A stretch of DNA of 64,000 bases from Halalkalibacter hemicellulosilyticusJCM 9152 (GTDB taxonomy: Bacteria; Bacillota; Bacilli; Bacillales; Bacillaceae_D), in assembly GCF_000513115.1 (NCBI RefSeq), contig NZ_BAUU01000017.1, forward strand, positions 46,016-110,015, written 5' to 3'. The position numbers were made by a program, and so were the translations under genes. The notes beneath the pieces are model-generated. The model saw nothing but the letters and a program-made list of their open reading frames with translations. It was not told the DNA's origin and made no database searches. Positions within the stretch are counted from its first letter, which is position 1. Every line of letters starts with the position of its first letter. Below are positions 38,027 through 47,950 of the stretch, in pieces.

Positions 38027-38391
38027 GCTTCTTCATCCTCCTCAATAAGTGTAAGTAAAGCTTCGATAGAAATGCCAATTCTCTTCGCTTCGGCTTTTAA
38101 TGGAACAATGTACTCATCGTAAAATTCATCCTTCCGTTTCTGCAAAATTATCGATCGTGCACCATCTGTAACGAACATCCCAATCCCTCGCTTTTTAAAA
38201 ATAATCGACTGATCGACTAATTGATTAATGCCTTTTCCAGCAGTTGCTGGATTAATTTGATAATACTTCGCCAATTCATTTGTAGAAGGAATACGCTCTC
38301 CTTCTGCTATTGACCCATCTAGAATACTTTCCTCGATCCTTTGCGCAATTTGCTGAAACAGGGGCTTGTCGTCCTCGAAGCTGTTTGACAT
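38023..38391 (-). CDS. GntR-family regulator (YtrA type)
   Basis: 122 residues: winged helix (PLFQQIAQRIEESILDGSIAEGERIPSTNELAKYYQINPATAGKG positions are at the N-terminus) and a short helical tail, as in the YtrA subfamily that controls adjacent ABC transporters. ATG 38391 is chosen because ATG 38409 has no ribosome site. Likely represses its own operon through the palindrome just upstream. Confidence 0.9.
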   Translation of the reverse strand: MSNSFEDDKPLFQQIAQRIEESILDGSIAEGERIPSTNELAKYYQINPATAGKGINQLVDQSIIFKKRGIGMFVTDGARSIILQKRKDEFYDEYIVPLKAEAKRIGISIEALLTLIEEDEEA

Positions 38392-38410
38392 GTTCTCACC
38401 TTCGTTCATT

Positions 38411-38434
38411 GGTTAGTTACTTATGTAATTAACC
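38411..38434 (-). promoter_or_regulatory. Palindromic operator of the GntR/ABC operon
   Basis: GGTTAATTAC-ATAA-GTAACTAACC on the reverse strand, 9 of 10 arm positions symmetric, immediately downstream of the -10 and 20 bases before the start codon. Size and place suit a YtrA-type repressor site. Confidence 0.75.
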
Positions 38435-38460
38435 ATAATGGCGACTAACTAAAAAGTCAA
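38432..38460 (-). promoter_or_regulatory. Promoter of the GntR/ABC operon
   Basis: Reverse strand TTGACT (38455-38460), 17-base spacer, TATGGT (38432-38437). The -10 touches the palindrome. The remaining bases to 38719 show no gene. Confidence 0.65.
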
Positions 38461-38719
38461 TAGGCATTTGCCGAAATGATAAAATGATGATAAGTAAGAC
38501 GCAATCCCGAAATCTAAAATAAACCCCTTCATAAAGAAAGATCATGGTAAAAGTTTGGGTGTAATCTTTTACAGTGCATGGAAAAATTCCCCCTCTTAAT
38601 ACGTTATCGTACAAAAGGGGGATGAAGGATATATGGAATAAAACTAGTCACTTGAAAAGGTAAACTTTCTCAATAAACTTAGTTTGAGTATCGGTTTATT
38701 TCTCGGAAGTTTAGATTTA

Positions 38720-40429
38720 TCAATCACTCACTTTAAATTGTTTTGTTAGTTTAGAAAGCGATGACGATAACTCTGTTAATGTTAAACCAATTTGATGAGT
38801 AGCCTGTACTTGTTGGATTTGTTCATCACTCGTAGCCATCATTTCTTCTGAACTGGCAGATGTTTCTTGCGAGATTGATGTTAAACTATGCGATGTTTGT
38901 TCTAAAGCTGGTAGTAAATGATTAAATTGTTCTACTTCCTGTTTCATTTGTTCAAGGTTGTTACCCACTGATGAGATCTCTTGCATAAGAGAGTCTAATG
39001 ACTGTTTGGAACTGTTGGCCATCTTTAAGTTCGATTTTGTTTTTTCTAGCATTTGATTAAACTCATTATTCGCTTCGAGTGTTTTTGCTTCCATATTGGA
39101 GATGGAGTCTGAAATCTGTTCAGTTGCCTTAGAAGATTGTTCAGCAAGCTTGCGAACTTCTGTTGCTACGACTGCAAATCCTTTGCCAGCATCCCCAGCT
39201 CGAGCTGCTTCGATCGTCGCATTTAATGCTAGTAATTTCGTTTGTTCGGCCATTTCATTTATTAAATCAACGACATTCATAATCGAAGAGGAATGTTGCT
39301 TCACATCTTTAATCGTTTGCGTTAATTGAGTGAAATCACCTAGAAAAGTATGAAACGTTTGGATGAGGCTAGCGACGGTTTTTTCTCCGTTTTTAGCTGA
39401 ATCTCCAACTTCATTAGATTGATTCGCTAATTGTTCCATTTTAAGGAGCATTTTTTCAACCTTTTGTTTCATTTGTTTAAGATTAGTTAAATTGCTCTCA
39501 GAGCTAATGGCAGTTTGTTCAGCGCCTTCTTTGACTATATGAATAGATTCAACTAATTGCTGACTTGATGTAAGGGAATTTTCCGAAGAGGTGCTTAGTT
39601 GTGTTCCTGTTAACTCTAAGTCATGCGTAGTTCTTTTTAAGTCTGTTACGATCGAACGCATATGCTGAATCATGGCGATATAACTTTTATGTAAAGATAA
39701 GATTTCTGGAATCGTTGTTTTTATGAAGGGTGTTTGTTGCAAATCCCCATCTCTTACTGTTCTCATTGTCTGTTGCAAAATAGTTAAAGGTCTAGTAATC
39801 GTCCGTACAAATAGTAACATTAGTAGTGTCGCAATGATAATAATCGTAACGCCTACAATGGTAGATAGCTGAGACATGCGATGAACAGGTGCCATATATG
39901 AATGTCTTGGAATGATAATCGCATAAGTACCATTAACTTCACTCATCTCACGAAACGTAATCGTATAGTCTATTCCATCTAACTCGGTATGGATGAGTCC
40001 GTTAGGCGAATCGCTTATTCTAGAAATGATATCTTGAGTGATAGACGGCAGTGTAGTTTCACTCACGTTAAATGGAAACACGTTATTCTCAGACACATAA
40101 AGAAAGTCGGCCTCGATTCCTTCCTTTAAAAAGGTTTCATGCTGCTCTCTAATATTAATATTAAGAAGCTGCATAAAATAGTCCTGATCACTTACATACA
40201 AAAAATGTAGGTTTTCTGCAATATGTCCAATTAGCTCAGTCTCTCTTTCTAGTCGATTTTCCATCGAAGCTAAAGTTGTTCGTTCAGCGAGAATGTAAGA
40301 AACAAGACCTACTGAAGTGACTGAAATGGTTAATAATGAAAATAAGAGAATAAGCAATCGTAAACGTAAATTCACTTTTTTCCAGAAAGAATGAAAGAAG
40401 TGTTCTTTTTTGTGATTCTTTTTACTCAT
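38720..40429 (-). CDS. Methyl-accepting chemotaxis protein
   Basis: 569 residues. First membrane span about 25-45, an extracellular sensor of about 130 residues, second span near 175-195, HAMP, then the signalling coiled coil with the conserved hairpin tip ([23 protein letters not shown]) and EVRKLAEQS. Sends ligand signals to CheA/CheW. Ligand unknown. ATG 40429 lies 8 bases after AGGGGGT. Stands alone. Confidence 0.93.
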   Translation of the reverse strand: MSKKNHKKEHFFHSFWKKVNLRLRLLILLFSLLTISVTSVGLVSYILAERTTLASMENRLERETELIGHIAENLHFLYVSDQDYFMQLLNINIREQHETFLKEGIEADFLYVSENNVFPFNVSETTLPSITQDIISRISDSPNGLIHTELDGIDYTITFREMSEVNGTYAIIIPRHSYMAPVHRMSQLSTIVGVTIIIIATLLMLLFVRTITRPLTILQQTMRTVRDGDLQQTPFIKTTIPEILSLHKSYIAMIQHMRSIVTDLKRTTHDLELTGTQLSTSSENSLTSSQQLVESIHIVKEGAEQTAISSESNLTNLKQMKQKVEKMLLKMEQLANQSNEVGDSAKNGEKTVASLIQTFHTFLGDFTQLTQTIKDVKQHSSSIMNVVDLINEMAEQTKLLALNATIEAARAGDAGKGFAVVATEVRKLAEQSSKATEQISDSISNMEAKTLEANNEFNQMLEKTKSNLKMANSSKQSLDSLMQEISSVGNNLEQMKQEVEQFNHLLPALEQTSHSLTSISQETSASSEEMMATSDEQIQQVQATHQIGLTLTELSSSLSKLTKQFKVSD

Positions 40430-40639
40430 TTCTAAATACCCCCTTTGATACAATAGGTTGATTGTATCAAAGGAATGTAAAGGTAATGTAAAGGAGATAT
40501 ATGATTACTATAAAATTGCAAGGAGTCATTTGAAGAAGGTACTGTAACGATTGATTTAACTGCCAAGCTTGTAGTTTTTCGTATTCTGTAACGTGACACT
40601 ATCGACTCATTTTGCAAGTCACATCAGAAATGTTCTGGA

Positions 40640-41392
40640 TTACGATGAAGGTTTCTCTCCACCTAGAATGGATTGCAATAATCCAGAAGGTAGTTTAAAC
40701 GTTTCATTATTCCAGTTTAGAGACCTTAACGATTCTTCTTCATCTTGAGCTGCTTTAATATTCGTTACTTCCTTATGAATCGTTTCCATTTTATAATCTA
40801 ATGCTGATGCTGATTCAGCTGCTTCTTTTAATTCATTAACTAGTCGGGTTGGGATCGTTTTGTTGTATTTATAAAAAATCTTATGCTCTAAACTAGCCCA
40901 AAAGTCCATTGCGATTGTACGTATTTGCACTTCTACGTAAACATGAATTTCCCGATCAGACATGAATACAGGTACTTCAACAATGAGGTGAAGGCTACGA
41001 TATCCATTTGGTTTTGGACTTGCAATATAATCTTTCATCTCTATAACTTGAAGGTCCTTTTGACGTTGTATCATATCACTGATCGTATAAATATCTGATA
41101 GAAATGAACAAGTAATTCGTATGCCAGCAATGTCATGTACTTGTTCTTTAATACCGTTTAAGGAAAGAGGAATTTTTTTGCGTTGGATTTTTGTTAACAG
41201 ACTTTCTGGTGATTTTAAACGAGAGCTAACATGTTCGATTGGATTGTATTCATGAATATATTCAAATTCTTGCTTTAAAATATCGATTTTTGTATCCATT
41301 TTATCAAGAGCAAACTTATACGCCATCATAAATCTTGTCACTTCATGTTTGAACTTTTTTAATTGATTCATATCGATTTTATCTGTATCCAT
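40640..41392 (-). CDS. ywaC: Small alarmone synthetase (YwaC/RelP type)
   Basis: 250 residues, RelA/SpoT synthetase domain only, without HD hydrolase or TGS. Motifs DIAGIRITCSFLSDIYTISDM, PKPNGYRSLHLIVEVPVFMSD and VEVQIRTIAMDFWASLEHKI match YwaC rather than YjbM. Makes (p)ppGpp-type alarmones from GTP/GDP and ATP, in B. subtilis under cell envelope stress. About 40 residues longer than B. subtilis YwaC at the C-terminus. Start ATG behind GGGGA. Confidence 0.9.
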   Translation of the reverse strand: MDTDKIDMNQLKKFKHEVTRFMMAYKFALDKMDTKIDILKQEFEYIHEYNPIEHVSSRLKSPESLLTKIQRKKIPLSLNGIKEQVHDIAGIRITCSFLSDIYTISDMIQRQKDLQVIEMKDYIASPKPNGYRSLHLIVEVPVFMSDREIHVYVEVQIRTIAMDFWASLEHKIFYKYNKTIPTRLVNELKEAAESASALDYKMETIHKEVTNIKAAQDEEESLRSLNWNNETFKLPSGLLQSILGGEKPSS

Positions 41393-41507
41393 AGCTAATC
41401 CCCTCAGCTTTACTTTTTCTACACTATTATTATGACAAAATAATGAAGAAAATCAATGGAAAGGCTTTAATTTTCATGAAGATGACCGATTTATGGAAAA
41501 CTATCAA

Positions 41508-41556
41508 AAAAAGAAGAAGATCACTGAAAAAGAAATGGACTTTCTCAGTGACCTTC
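41508..41556 (-). terminator. Terminator after LysM/SleB gene
   Basis: Reverse strand: TCACTGAGAAAG and CTTTTTCAGTGA around TCCATTT, then a T-rich run with seven T. The stem is one of the CACTGAAAAAGT-type hairpins scattered in the window. Confidence 0.8.
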
Positions 41557-41582
41557 ATGAAAGAATTTCTGAGTACTAAAAG

Positions 41583-42167
41583 TTATTTTGCAAATACGTG
41601 ATTTCCAATTCTAGTTGTTTCGGTCTGTGTTGCAATCCAATGATTAGTTGCGATATCTGGATTATAGAAAAATAGTGATCCAGCCCCTTGCCCTCTAAAT
41701 GCTAGAGCTTCATCGACTGCACGTTTTGCCTCATCATCAGCAGAACGATTAATGTGTCCATTTTGTACTGGAGAGAAGGCATAGTGTCCAGATGGCGCGA
41801 CTTCATGGATGACATTGTATATCGAATTTGGGAAATCATCATGATCCACACGATTTAAAACAACTGTTGCAACGGCGACCTTACCAGCATAAGGCTCCCC
41901 TTGTGCTTCTGCGTGAACAAGTCGCGCTAATAAGTCTCTCTCGGCCGATGATATACTATCAGGAATGTGTAAGTGTTCTCCAATATAAATGATATCAGAC
42001 TGTTTACTATTAGCTTTTTTTATATCATGAACAGAAACACCATATTTTTGACCTAATAGATAAAGAGTATCTCCTGATACGACCTCATGTGTTGTTTGTG
42101 CTTGTACTCCTTGTGTGCCAATAAAGATCATGGCTGTTGTACATACTGTCATAAGCATTTTTTTCAT
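41583..42167 (-). CDS. LysM + SleB/CwlJ-type cell wall hydrolase
   Basis: 194 residues: Sec signal peptide to about residue 24 (GTQGVQAQ), a LysM domain (HEVVSGDTLYLLGQKYGVSV), then a Hydrolase_2 domain with LARLVHAEAQGEPYAGKVAVA and VLNRV, as in SleB, CwlJ and YkvT. Exported peptidoglycan hydrolase; the LysM binds the wall. May act in spore germination or in growth. ATG start behind AGGAGG. Confidence 0.9.
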   Translation of the reverse strand: MKKMLMTVCTTAMIFIGTQGVQAQTTHEVVSGDTLYLLGQKYGVSVHDIKKANSKQSDIIYIGEHLHIPDSISSAERDLLARLVHAEAQGEPYAGKVAVATVVLNRVDHDDFPNSIYNVIHEVAPSGHYAFSPVQNGHINRSADDEAKRAVDEALAFRGQGAGSLFFYNPDIATNHWIATQTETTRIGNHVFAK

Positions 42168-42453
42168 TGTGTAATACCTCCTAAAAGTTGTTCGTCTACT
42201 AACCTAACAAAAAAATAGTAGCTTTTCTTTAGGAGTTATTTTCCATTTGCATAGTTTGAGTTGCTAGATTACTAGTAGCTGTAAAGCTGAGCTTAATATC
42301 TTACATTTGTGTAACGAATGATGAAATACTTTCGAAATATCATAAAAGTAGTTATATATACCTATTTTCCCTTATTCGTAACTAGAATGATATCGAATTG
42401 TAACATTAATCCTTTATAATATTGAATAGGATTATGATGAATAGGAGGAAAGT

Positions 42454-43563
42454 ATGAGATTTAGTAAGTTGTTTATTTGTTTTCTAACTATGTATTATTT
42501 GTTTATACCTTTACCTATCTATGGTGAAGAACTAGCTTCATTACATAGTGAGACAGCTGTTTTAATTGATGCGACAAGCGGTAATATTTTGTATGACCAG
42601 GATAGTCAACAGAAGATGTATCCGGCTAGTATTACAAAGATCGTAACGGCGATCGTAGCCATTGAAAAAGGAAATGTAGATGATATAGTTGTGGTACCGA
42701 AAGAAGCAACAGAAGTGATTGGAACTAGAGTATATTTAGTAGAAGATGAAGAGGTTTCTTTATTAACGTTAATTCAAGGGTTACTTATTAACTCAGGTAA
42801 TGATGCGGGAACAGCCATTGCTCATCATATATCAGGTAGTGAGGAAGCCTTTGCGCTGGAAATGAATCGTTTTATTCATGATGAAATTGGGGTAAGTCAA
42901 ACGAATTTTACAAACCCACATGGGTTATTTGATGAGAATCATATCACAACAGCATACGATATGGCGAAGATTACGCAATATGCGTTGGAGAATGAACTTT
43001 TTCGTGAAATTGTAGCTATGAAGGAAATGGAATGGAAAGGAGAAGGATGGGAAACGACAATCTATAACCATCATCGAATGCTGTGGGATTATGAGGGGGC
43101 AACAGGAGTAAAAAATGGATTTGTTCGAAAATCTGGTTATACATTAGTAACTTCTGCTGAGCGAGATGGCATGGAATTAATAGCCGTTACGTTAAACTCT
43201 CCATCTGCTTCACATGCATATGAGGATACAGCTATGTTATTAGATTATGGTTTTGATTCTTATGAATTGCATACGTTAGAGGCCGGCGAAAAATTCAAAA
43301 CGGATACGAAAAAGATTTTTCAATTAAACGATGATGTTCATTACGTCCAAAAAAAGGGCGAGAAGTCCAACGTATATGTAAACGATTCAGGGTTATTACG
43401 TGTGGTTGATGAGAATAATAACCGGTTAATGTCTTCTATATTAGAATTAGTCGAGACAAAAAAGAGCGATGAAGACGTTATAATAGAAGAAGGAGAGGAA
43501 AGTGAAGAAGATTCGAATTCCTTCTTCTATCGAATTTTATCTTATTTTGGATGGGTCTCTTAA
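42454..43563 (+). CDS. D-alanyl-D-alanine carboxypeptidase (low-mass PBP) with KNG in place of KTG
   Basis: 369 residues. Signal peptide to about 24, active-site Ser59-Ile-Thr-Lys62, second motif Ser114-Gly-Asn116, and third motif Lys220-Asn-Gly222 where KTG is usual. Trims the terminal D-Ala from peptidoglycan stem peptides. The C-terminal domain and last about 30 residues are acidic and end in an aromatic helix (FFYRILSYFGWVS), possibly membrane-binding. ATG with AGGAGG upstream. Confidence 0.9.
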   Translation: MRFSKLFICFLTMYYLFIPLPIYGEELASLHSETAVLIDATSGNILYDQDSQQKMYPASITKIVTAIVAIEKGNVDDIVVVPKEATEVIGTRVYLVEDEEVSLLTLIQGLLINSGNDAGTAIAHHISGSEEAFALEMNRFIHDEIGVSQTNFTNPHGLFDENHITTAYDMAKITQYALENELFREIVAMKEMEWKGEGWETTIYNHHRMLWDYEGATGVKNGFVRKSGYTLVTSAERDGMELIAVTLNSPSASHAYEDTAMLLDYGFDSYELHTLEAGEKFKTDTKKIFQLNDDVHYVQKKGEKSNVYVNDSGLLRVVDENNNRLMSSILELVETKKSDEDVIIEEGEESEEDSNSFFYRILSYFGWVS

Positions 43564-43599
43564 TCGTCATATAGATTTGCTGTGTAGAGAGAGTGAAGA

Positions 43600-43640
43600 G
43601 GGCACCAAAAAAGTTAGTTTTTTAACTTTTTTGGTGCCCC
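43600..43640 (+). terminator. Terminator after carboxypeptidase gene
   Basis: GGCACCAAAAAAGTTA pairs with TAACTTTTTTGGTGCC around TTTTT-containing loop. Belongs to the GGCACC hairpin family of this window. Confidence 0.7.
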
Positions 43641-43876
43641 TTAAGCAATGAGCGAAACCGCTACCTATTTTGGGTAGCTTGATACGAGTGTGGCCATTGC
43701 TGTTCAAATGAAAGGTACTGTAAAAGTCGATTTGTACGTTTTCAGTGGCATCTTGCTACACGAGGAGGCTCACCAGCTTCCCGCGGAAAGCGAAGTATAA
43801 TTTAAGAGCGGCTTATTTTCACTGCCATGTATTTATGCGGATTCTTATTTATGAAAACACTTTTGTCCCAACCTCA
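43641..43876. repeat. Repeat-rich gap (family A arm)
   Basis: Includes a GTACTGTAAAAGTCGATT...ACGTTTTCAGTGG hairpin, a CCCGCGGAAAGCGAAGTATA block and the family A end CACTTTTGTCCCAACCTCA at 43857-43875. No gene seen. Confidence 0.65.
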
Positions 43877-44830
43877 CTATAAATTTTTCAGTCGGACTTC
43901 TTTTACTTTGTGACCTGCGCCTTTTTTTAAAATCATATCGGCACGGTGTCGGGTAGGTCTAATGTTCTCTTCAAGATTTATGGCATTGATCGATTGCCAG
44001 ATTCCTCTTGAAATTTCTTCCGCTTCTTGATCACTTAGATCGCGATATTGATGAAAATAAGATTCGGATTTTTGAAACGCGGTATTTCGTAAAAGTTTGA
44101 AGCGTTCAATATACCAAGCTTGGATATCGCGCTCATCAGCATCGACATAAATAGAAAAGTCGAAGAAATCAGACACGAAGACATGAGGAATATGCTGATT
44201 TTTCTTATTCACTTGGAGCACGTTAATTCCTTCAATGATGACGACGTCAGGGCTTTCAATCGTTTGATGAGTATCTGGCAATACGTCATACGTCAAATGA
44301 GAGTATAAAGGTGCTTTGATGCAAGACGTGCCAGATTTCAAATCATATAAAAAGTGAATGAGTCGCTCTATATCATAGCTTTCGGGAAATCCTTTTCTTT
44401 TCATTAAATTCTTCTCTTGCAAAATGGCATTCGGATAAAGAAATCCATCCGTTGTAATAAGTTCAACCGAAGGCTTTGATGGCCACCGTTTAATGAGCGC
44501 CTGTAATAGTCTAGCAGTCGTACTTTTTCCAACTGATACACTTCCAGCAATGCCAATAATATATGGTGTTTTTTTTGTTTGCTTCTGAAGGAAACGATTC
44601 GTCTTACTATGTAATGATAACGCTTGCTCCATATTCAAATAAAGAAGCTGGGAAAGTGGTAAATAAACATCCGCCACTTCATCAGCAGATATTGTTTGAT
44701 CGATACTTCCGATTTTTGTTCTTTCATCGTCTGATAAGATTTCCTTCGTTGCTTCTGATAAATTTGCCCATTCTTGTCTTTTAAAGGTGGTATATGTAGA
44801 CAATGGGGCTTTTTGATGTAGAGTTGACAT
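43877..44830 (-). CDS. coaA: Pantothenate kinase, type I
   Basis: 317 residues. P-loop [17 protein letters not shown] near residue 95, then [25 protein letters not shown] and [11 protein letters not shown]: the E. coli-type CoaA. Phosphorylates pantothenate, the first and regulated step to coenzyme A. ATG start 6 bases after AAAGGAG. Monocistronic, reverse strand. Confidence 0.95.
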   Translation of the reverse strand: MSTLHQKAPLSTYTTFKRQEWANLSEATKEILSDDERTKIGSIDQTISADEVADVYLPLSQLLYLNMEQALSLHSKTNRFLQKQTKKTPYIIGIAGSVSVGKSTTARLLQALIKRWPSKPSVELITTDGFLYPNAILQEKNLMKRKGFPESYDIERLIHFLYDLKSGTSCIKAPLYSHLTYDVLPDTHQTIESPDVVIIEGINVLQVNKKNQHIPHVFVSDFFDFSIYVDADERDIQAWYIERFKLLRNTAFQKSESYFHQYRDLSDQEAEEISRGIWQSINAINLEENIRPTRHRADMILKKGAGHKVKEVRLKNL

Positions 44831-45050
44831 ACAAATCTCCTTTAGTCATGTTAGTAGGTATGATTAATTGATTTAATACTACCATTTCTTTCAGTGAAAA
44901 TGTAACTAATTCGTTTTATAAAGGCAATGAAATAGTTTGGTTTTACCTGTTTCAGTGGCTTCACATGTTTATTTTGAATAAAAGTAGAATTTCAAAAAGA
45001 AGTGTTCTAACATAGACTCTGTGGAAAGATTATTGAAAGGGTGCGATAAG

Positions 45051-47207
45051 ATGAAGGTCATTATTGCAGAAAAGCCTTCTGTCGCGAGAAATATAGCAGA
45101 TGCGCTTCACATAAAGGGACGTAAAGACGGTTATTATGAAGGGAATGGATATATTATTACATGGGCCTACGGACATTTACTCGAGCTCTATGATGTGAAA
45201 GATTATGACGAAGAAAAGGCATCTTGGAAGTTAGAATACTTTCCATTTATACCACCAACATTTCAATATAAAGTAAAAAGAGATCGAAGGCAGGGCTCTT
45301 ATAAGCAATTTATGCTCATTAAACGCTTACTCTCCCGAACAGATGTAGTAGAGGTCATCTCTGCGTGTGACTATGATCGAGAAGGTCAATTAATTGCAGA
45401 TACAATCCTTATGAAAATAGGAATTAGAAAAAAGGTGTATCGTCTGTTATTAAATGAATGGACAGTGGAAGAAGTTCGAGCAGGGTTATTAAAGTTAAAA
45501 GATAACAGTGAGTTAAGTCCTTTGCGTGATGCAGGGTTAAGTCGACAATGGGCAGATTGGTTGTTAGGTATTAATTTAACGTCCGTTGCAACGTTATGTT
45601 ATCAGAAAGGAGCGGGAAAGGGGGCTCTCAATGTCGGTCGCGTGCTTATGCCGACACTAAAGATCATTTATGATCGAGATCAAGAAATAGCGTATTTTCA
45701 GCCAGAAGATTATTATAAGTTGAAAGCATATTGTCAAACGGCAAGCAACGATCATTTTGAAGCGGATTATTATATGAAGTCAAATACGTTTAAGGAGCGG
45801 AGACAGTTAGATCAATTAGCTGCGTTGCTTCAAGGGCAAAGGGCAAAGGTTGTGAAGAAGGATGTCAAGCAAAAAAGGGAATACGCTCCTCCTTTATTTA
45901 ATTTAACTCATTTGCAAGGTTACATAACGAGTAAATATCGCGGGTGGACGTCTGATAAAGTGTTAAAAGTTGCCCAACAACTATATGAGAAGAAGTGGAT
46001 TACGTATCCGAGGACTGCTAGTGTTGCATTGGATGAGAGTTTAAAACAAAAGACGGCGAAAGTTTTGCAAACGTTGAAAGCAGGATTGCCTTATGAATAT
46101 AAATTGAACTTTCATCAGTCGAAACGAATTTTTAACAATGCGAAAGTAGAAAGTCACAGTGCAATTATTCCAACATATGTCATCCCTAAATCGTTCACAC
46201 AAGAGGAAAAGGTCGTTTATGAATCAATAAGAAATCGATTCCTTATGCAATTTATGCCAGTAGCTATTTATGAAGAAACGTTGATTAAGCTAGAACCTTA
46301 TGAACAGATTGATGGTTATTTTCGAGCAAAAGGAAAGGTTCAATTAGAAAAAGGTTGGAAGGAGGTCGAGGACTATGAATCAAAGGATGTCATGCTACCG
46401 ATGATTCACGAAAACGAAGACGTCCTCCTACAGAAAGTAGTTGTCGAAAAGAAACAAACGAAAGCACCAAAGCCACATACGGAAAAGACGTTATTGAAGT
46501 TAATGGAAACATGTGGGAAACATGTAGAGAGTTCTGAGGAAGGCCGAGAGGAGAATGAATGGCTTGATTCCATATTAAGTGGTTACAGCATCGGGACTCC
46601 TGCAACAAGAGCCGATACGATCAAAAAATTAAAAAAAGTCGGCTATATTACGTTTAAAGGGAAGAATATAACGTGCACGGAGTTAGGTGGAAAACTAGTT
46701 GAAACGTTGCCAATTAAAGAATTATTTGATTTACATTTTACCGGTAGACTTGAGAAAGCATTATCGGAAATTGAGAAAAATCGTTTACATAAAGATGTTT
46801 TTTTAACGTTTATTACAAAGCTAACTGGACAAATGGTTGATCGAATGAAGCAATCTGAGGGTGTGGTTATTAGAAAGCAAGCTTCTACATTGAAGGCAAA
46901 TGAAACTTTAGGTGCATGTCCGAGGTGCAACCACCAAGTTGTTGAAGGGAAAAAGGGGTTTGGATGCAGCAATTGGAAAAACGGCTGTACCTTTGTCATT
47001 TGGAAAAACGATCGTTACTTAGCTGCTTTAAAAAAGAAGCCGACAAAAACGATGGTTAAATCAATCTTGAAACATGGAGAAGTGAAGGTGAAGGGCTTAA
47101 AAAGTAAAAAAGGAAATTTGTTTACAGCGATTTTGAAATATGAGTGGAAGAATGAAGAAGGGCGTTATGAATGGACGATGGCATTTGAACAAAAAAGAAA
47201 TCGGTAA
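45051..47207 (+). CDS. topB: DNA topoisomerase III
   Basis: 718 residues, type IA topoisomerase. TOPRIM at the N-terminus (IIAEKPSVARNIADAL, ACDYDREGQLIAD), the active-site Tyr in KKWITYPRTASVALDE, and SGYSIGTPATRADTIKKL. Ends with a small zinc-ribbon-like domain (CPRCNHQVVEGKKGFGC then C). Relaxes and decatenates DNA via a transient single-strand break. The frame opens at 45021, but ATG 45051 starts the conserved sequence. Terminator follows. Confidence 0.95.
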   Translation: MKVIIAEKPSVARNIADALHIKGRKDGYYEGNGYIITWAYGHLLELYDVKDYDEEKASWKLEYFPFIPPTFQYKVKRDRRQGSYKQFMLIKRLLSRTDVVEVISACDYDREGQLIADTILMKIGIRKKVYRLLLNEWTVEEVRAGLLKLKDNSELSPLRDAGLSRQWADWLLGINLTSVATLCYQKGAGKGALNVGRVLMPTLKIIYDRDQEIAYFQPEDYYKLKAYCQTASNDHFEADYYMKSNTFKERRQLDQLAALLQGQRAKVVKKDVKQKREYAPPLFNLTHLQGYITSKYRGWTSDKVLKVAQQLYEKKWITYPRTASVALDESLKQKTAKVLQTLKAGLPYEYKLNFHQSKRIFNNAKVESHSAIIPTYVIPKSFTQEEKVVYESIRNRFLMQFMPVAIYEETLIKLEPYEQIDGYFRAKGKVQLEKGWKEVEDYESKDVMLPMIHENEDVLLQKVVVEKKQTKAPKPHTEKTLLKLMETCGKHVESSEEGREENEWLDSILSGYSIGTPATRADTIKKLKKVGYITFKGKNITCTELGGKLVETLPIKELFDLHFTGRLEKALSEIEKNRLHKDVFLTFITKLTGQMVDRMKQSEGVVIRKQASTLKANETLGACPRCNHQVVEGKKGFGCSNWKNGCTFVIWKNDRYLAALKKKPTKTMVKSILKHGEVKVKGLKSKKGNLFTAILKYEWKNEEGRYEWTMAFEQKRNR

Positions 47208-47224
47208 TCAAGATTAAATACTCA

Positions 47225-47269
47225 AAGCTATGCGTGTGAATAGACAAAACACGCATAGCTTCTATTTTT
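47225..47269 (+). terminator. Terminator after topB
   Basis: AAGCTATGCGTGT pairs with ACACGCATAGCTT around a 10-base loop, then a T run. Lies between converging genes. Confidence 0.85.
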
Positions 47270-47612
47270 CTTGATTTAGCAGTGAGTTAATAAAGTCTCC
47301 TACTGGTACATCACGTACTTGATCAATGAGAATGTCGAGTTCTGATTTTTTTGGAGCATGTAATGAGCCTTCTAATAAAACTTGGATCGTTTTATCTTTA
47401 TCGATTAATACTGATTGAACGGTTAATGCATTTGTTAACAGAGCAGTTACAACTGCGAGCGTGTTCGGCGATAGTTGTGGCTTTTTTTTGTTGTTTTGAT
47501 TTGAAGCCTGCTGAGGTTGAAATGGCGGTGGCGTCGATTGTGATTGCTGATTGTAGTAATACTGTTGATTAGCATTATAGGGGTTGTAATGAGGTGGACC
47601 ATTCTGATACAT
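47262..47612 (-). CDS. Hypothetical Pro/Gln/Asn-rich protein
   Basis: 116 residues. The N-terminal 50 are Pro, Tyr, Asn and Gln rich (YNPYNANQQYYYNQQ); the C-terminal half is a helical domain (LSPNTLAVVTALLTNALTVQ, then VPVGDFINSLLNQEK). A low-complexity head of this kind is common in Bacillus spore coat proteins, but that is inference. ATG with GGAGGGGG upstream. Second gene of a pair with the 50-residue protein. Confidence 0.7.
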   Translation of the reverse strand: MYQNGPPHYNPYNANQQYYYNQQSQSTPPPFQPQQASNQNNKKKPQLSPNTLAVVTALLTNALTVQSVLIDKDKTIQVLLEGSLHAPKKSELDILIDQVRDVPVGDFINSLLNQEK

Positions 47613-47636
47613 ATAAACCCCCTCCTCAGTGGTTCG

Positions 47637-47789
47637 TTAAGGTTGATCATAAAGTAGTAATGGGCTTGCTGGATCTAAGGCACCGTTGTCAACTTCCGTA
47701 TCGTTTGTAACATCAAATCCTGTTAAAAAACTAAAGATAATGAATAGGATTACGACTAATAGGATCATTCTTTGTACGTTATCTTCCAT
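47637..47789 (-). CDS. Small membrane-anchored protein, 50 aa
   Basis: MEDNVQRMILLVVILFIIFS... then an acidic tail ending LLLYDQP; one membrane span near the N-terminus. ATG behind AGGTG. Its stop lies 25 bases before the start of the Pro/Gln-rich gene, so the two are probably co-transcribed. No known family. Confidence 0.6.
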   Translation of the reverse strand: MEDNVQRMILLVVILFIIFSFLTGFDVTNDTEVDNGALDPASPLLLYDQP

Positions 47790-47950
47790 GTTTTCACCTA
47801 CTTCTAGCAAACGTCTTTCTTTAGTTTATTCGCAATTGAAGTTTTTCGTTCATTAATTATGAATATTCCAATACATTTAAGAAGAATTCGTCTAACTAAT
47901 GGTTCAATTTAAAGTGTTGTCTCATATAGTAGAACTAGGGAGGGTGTTGC

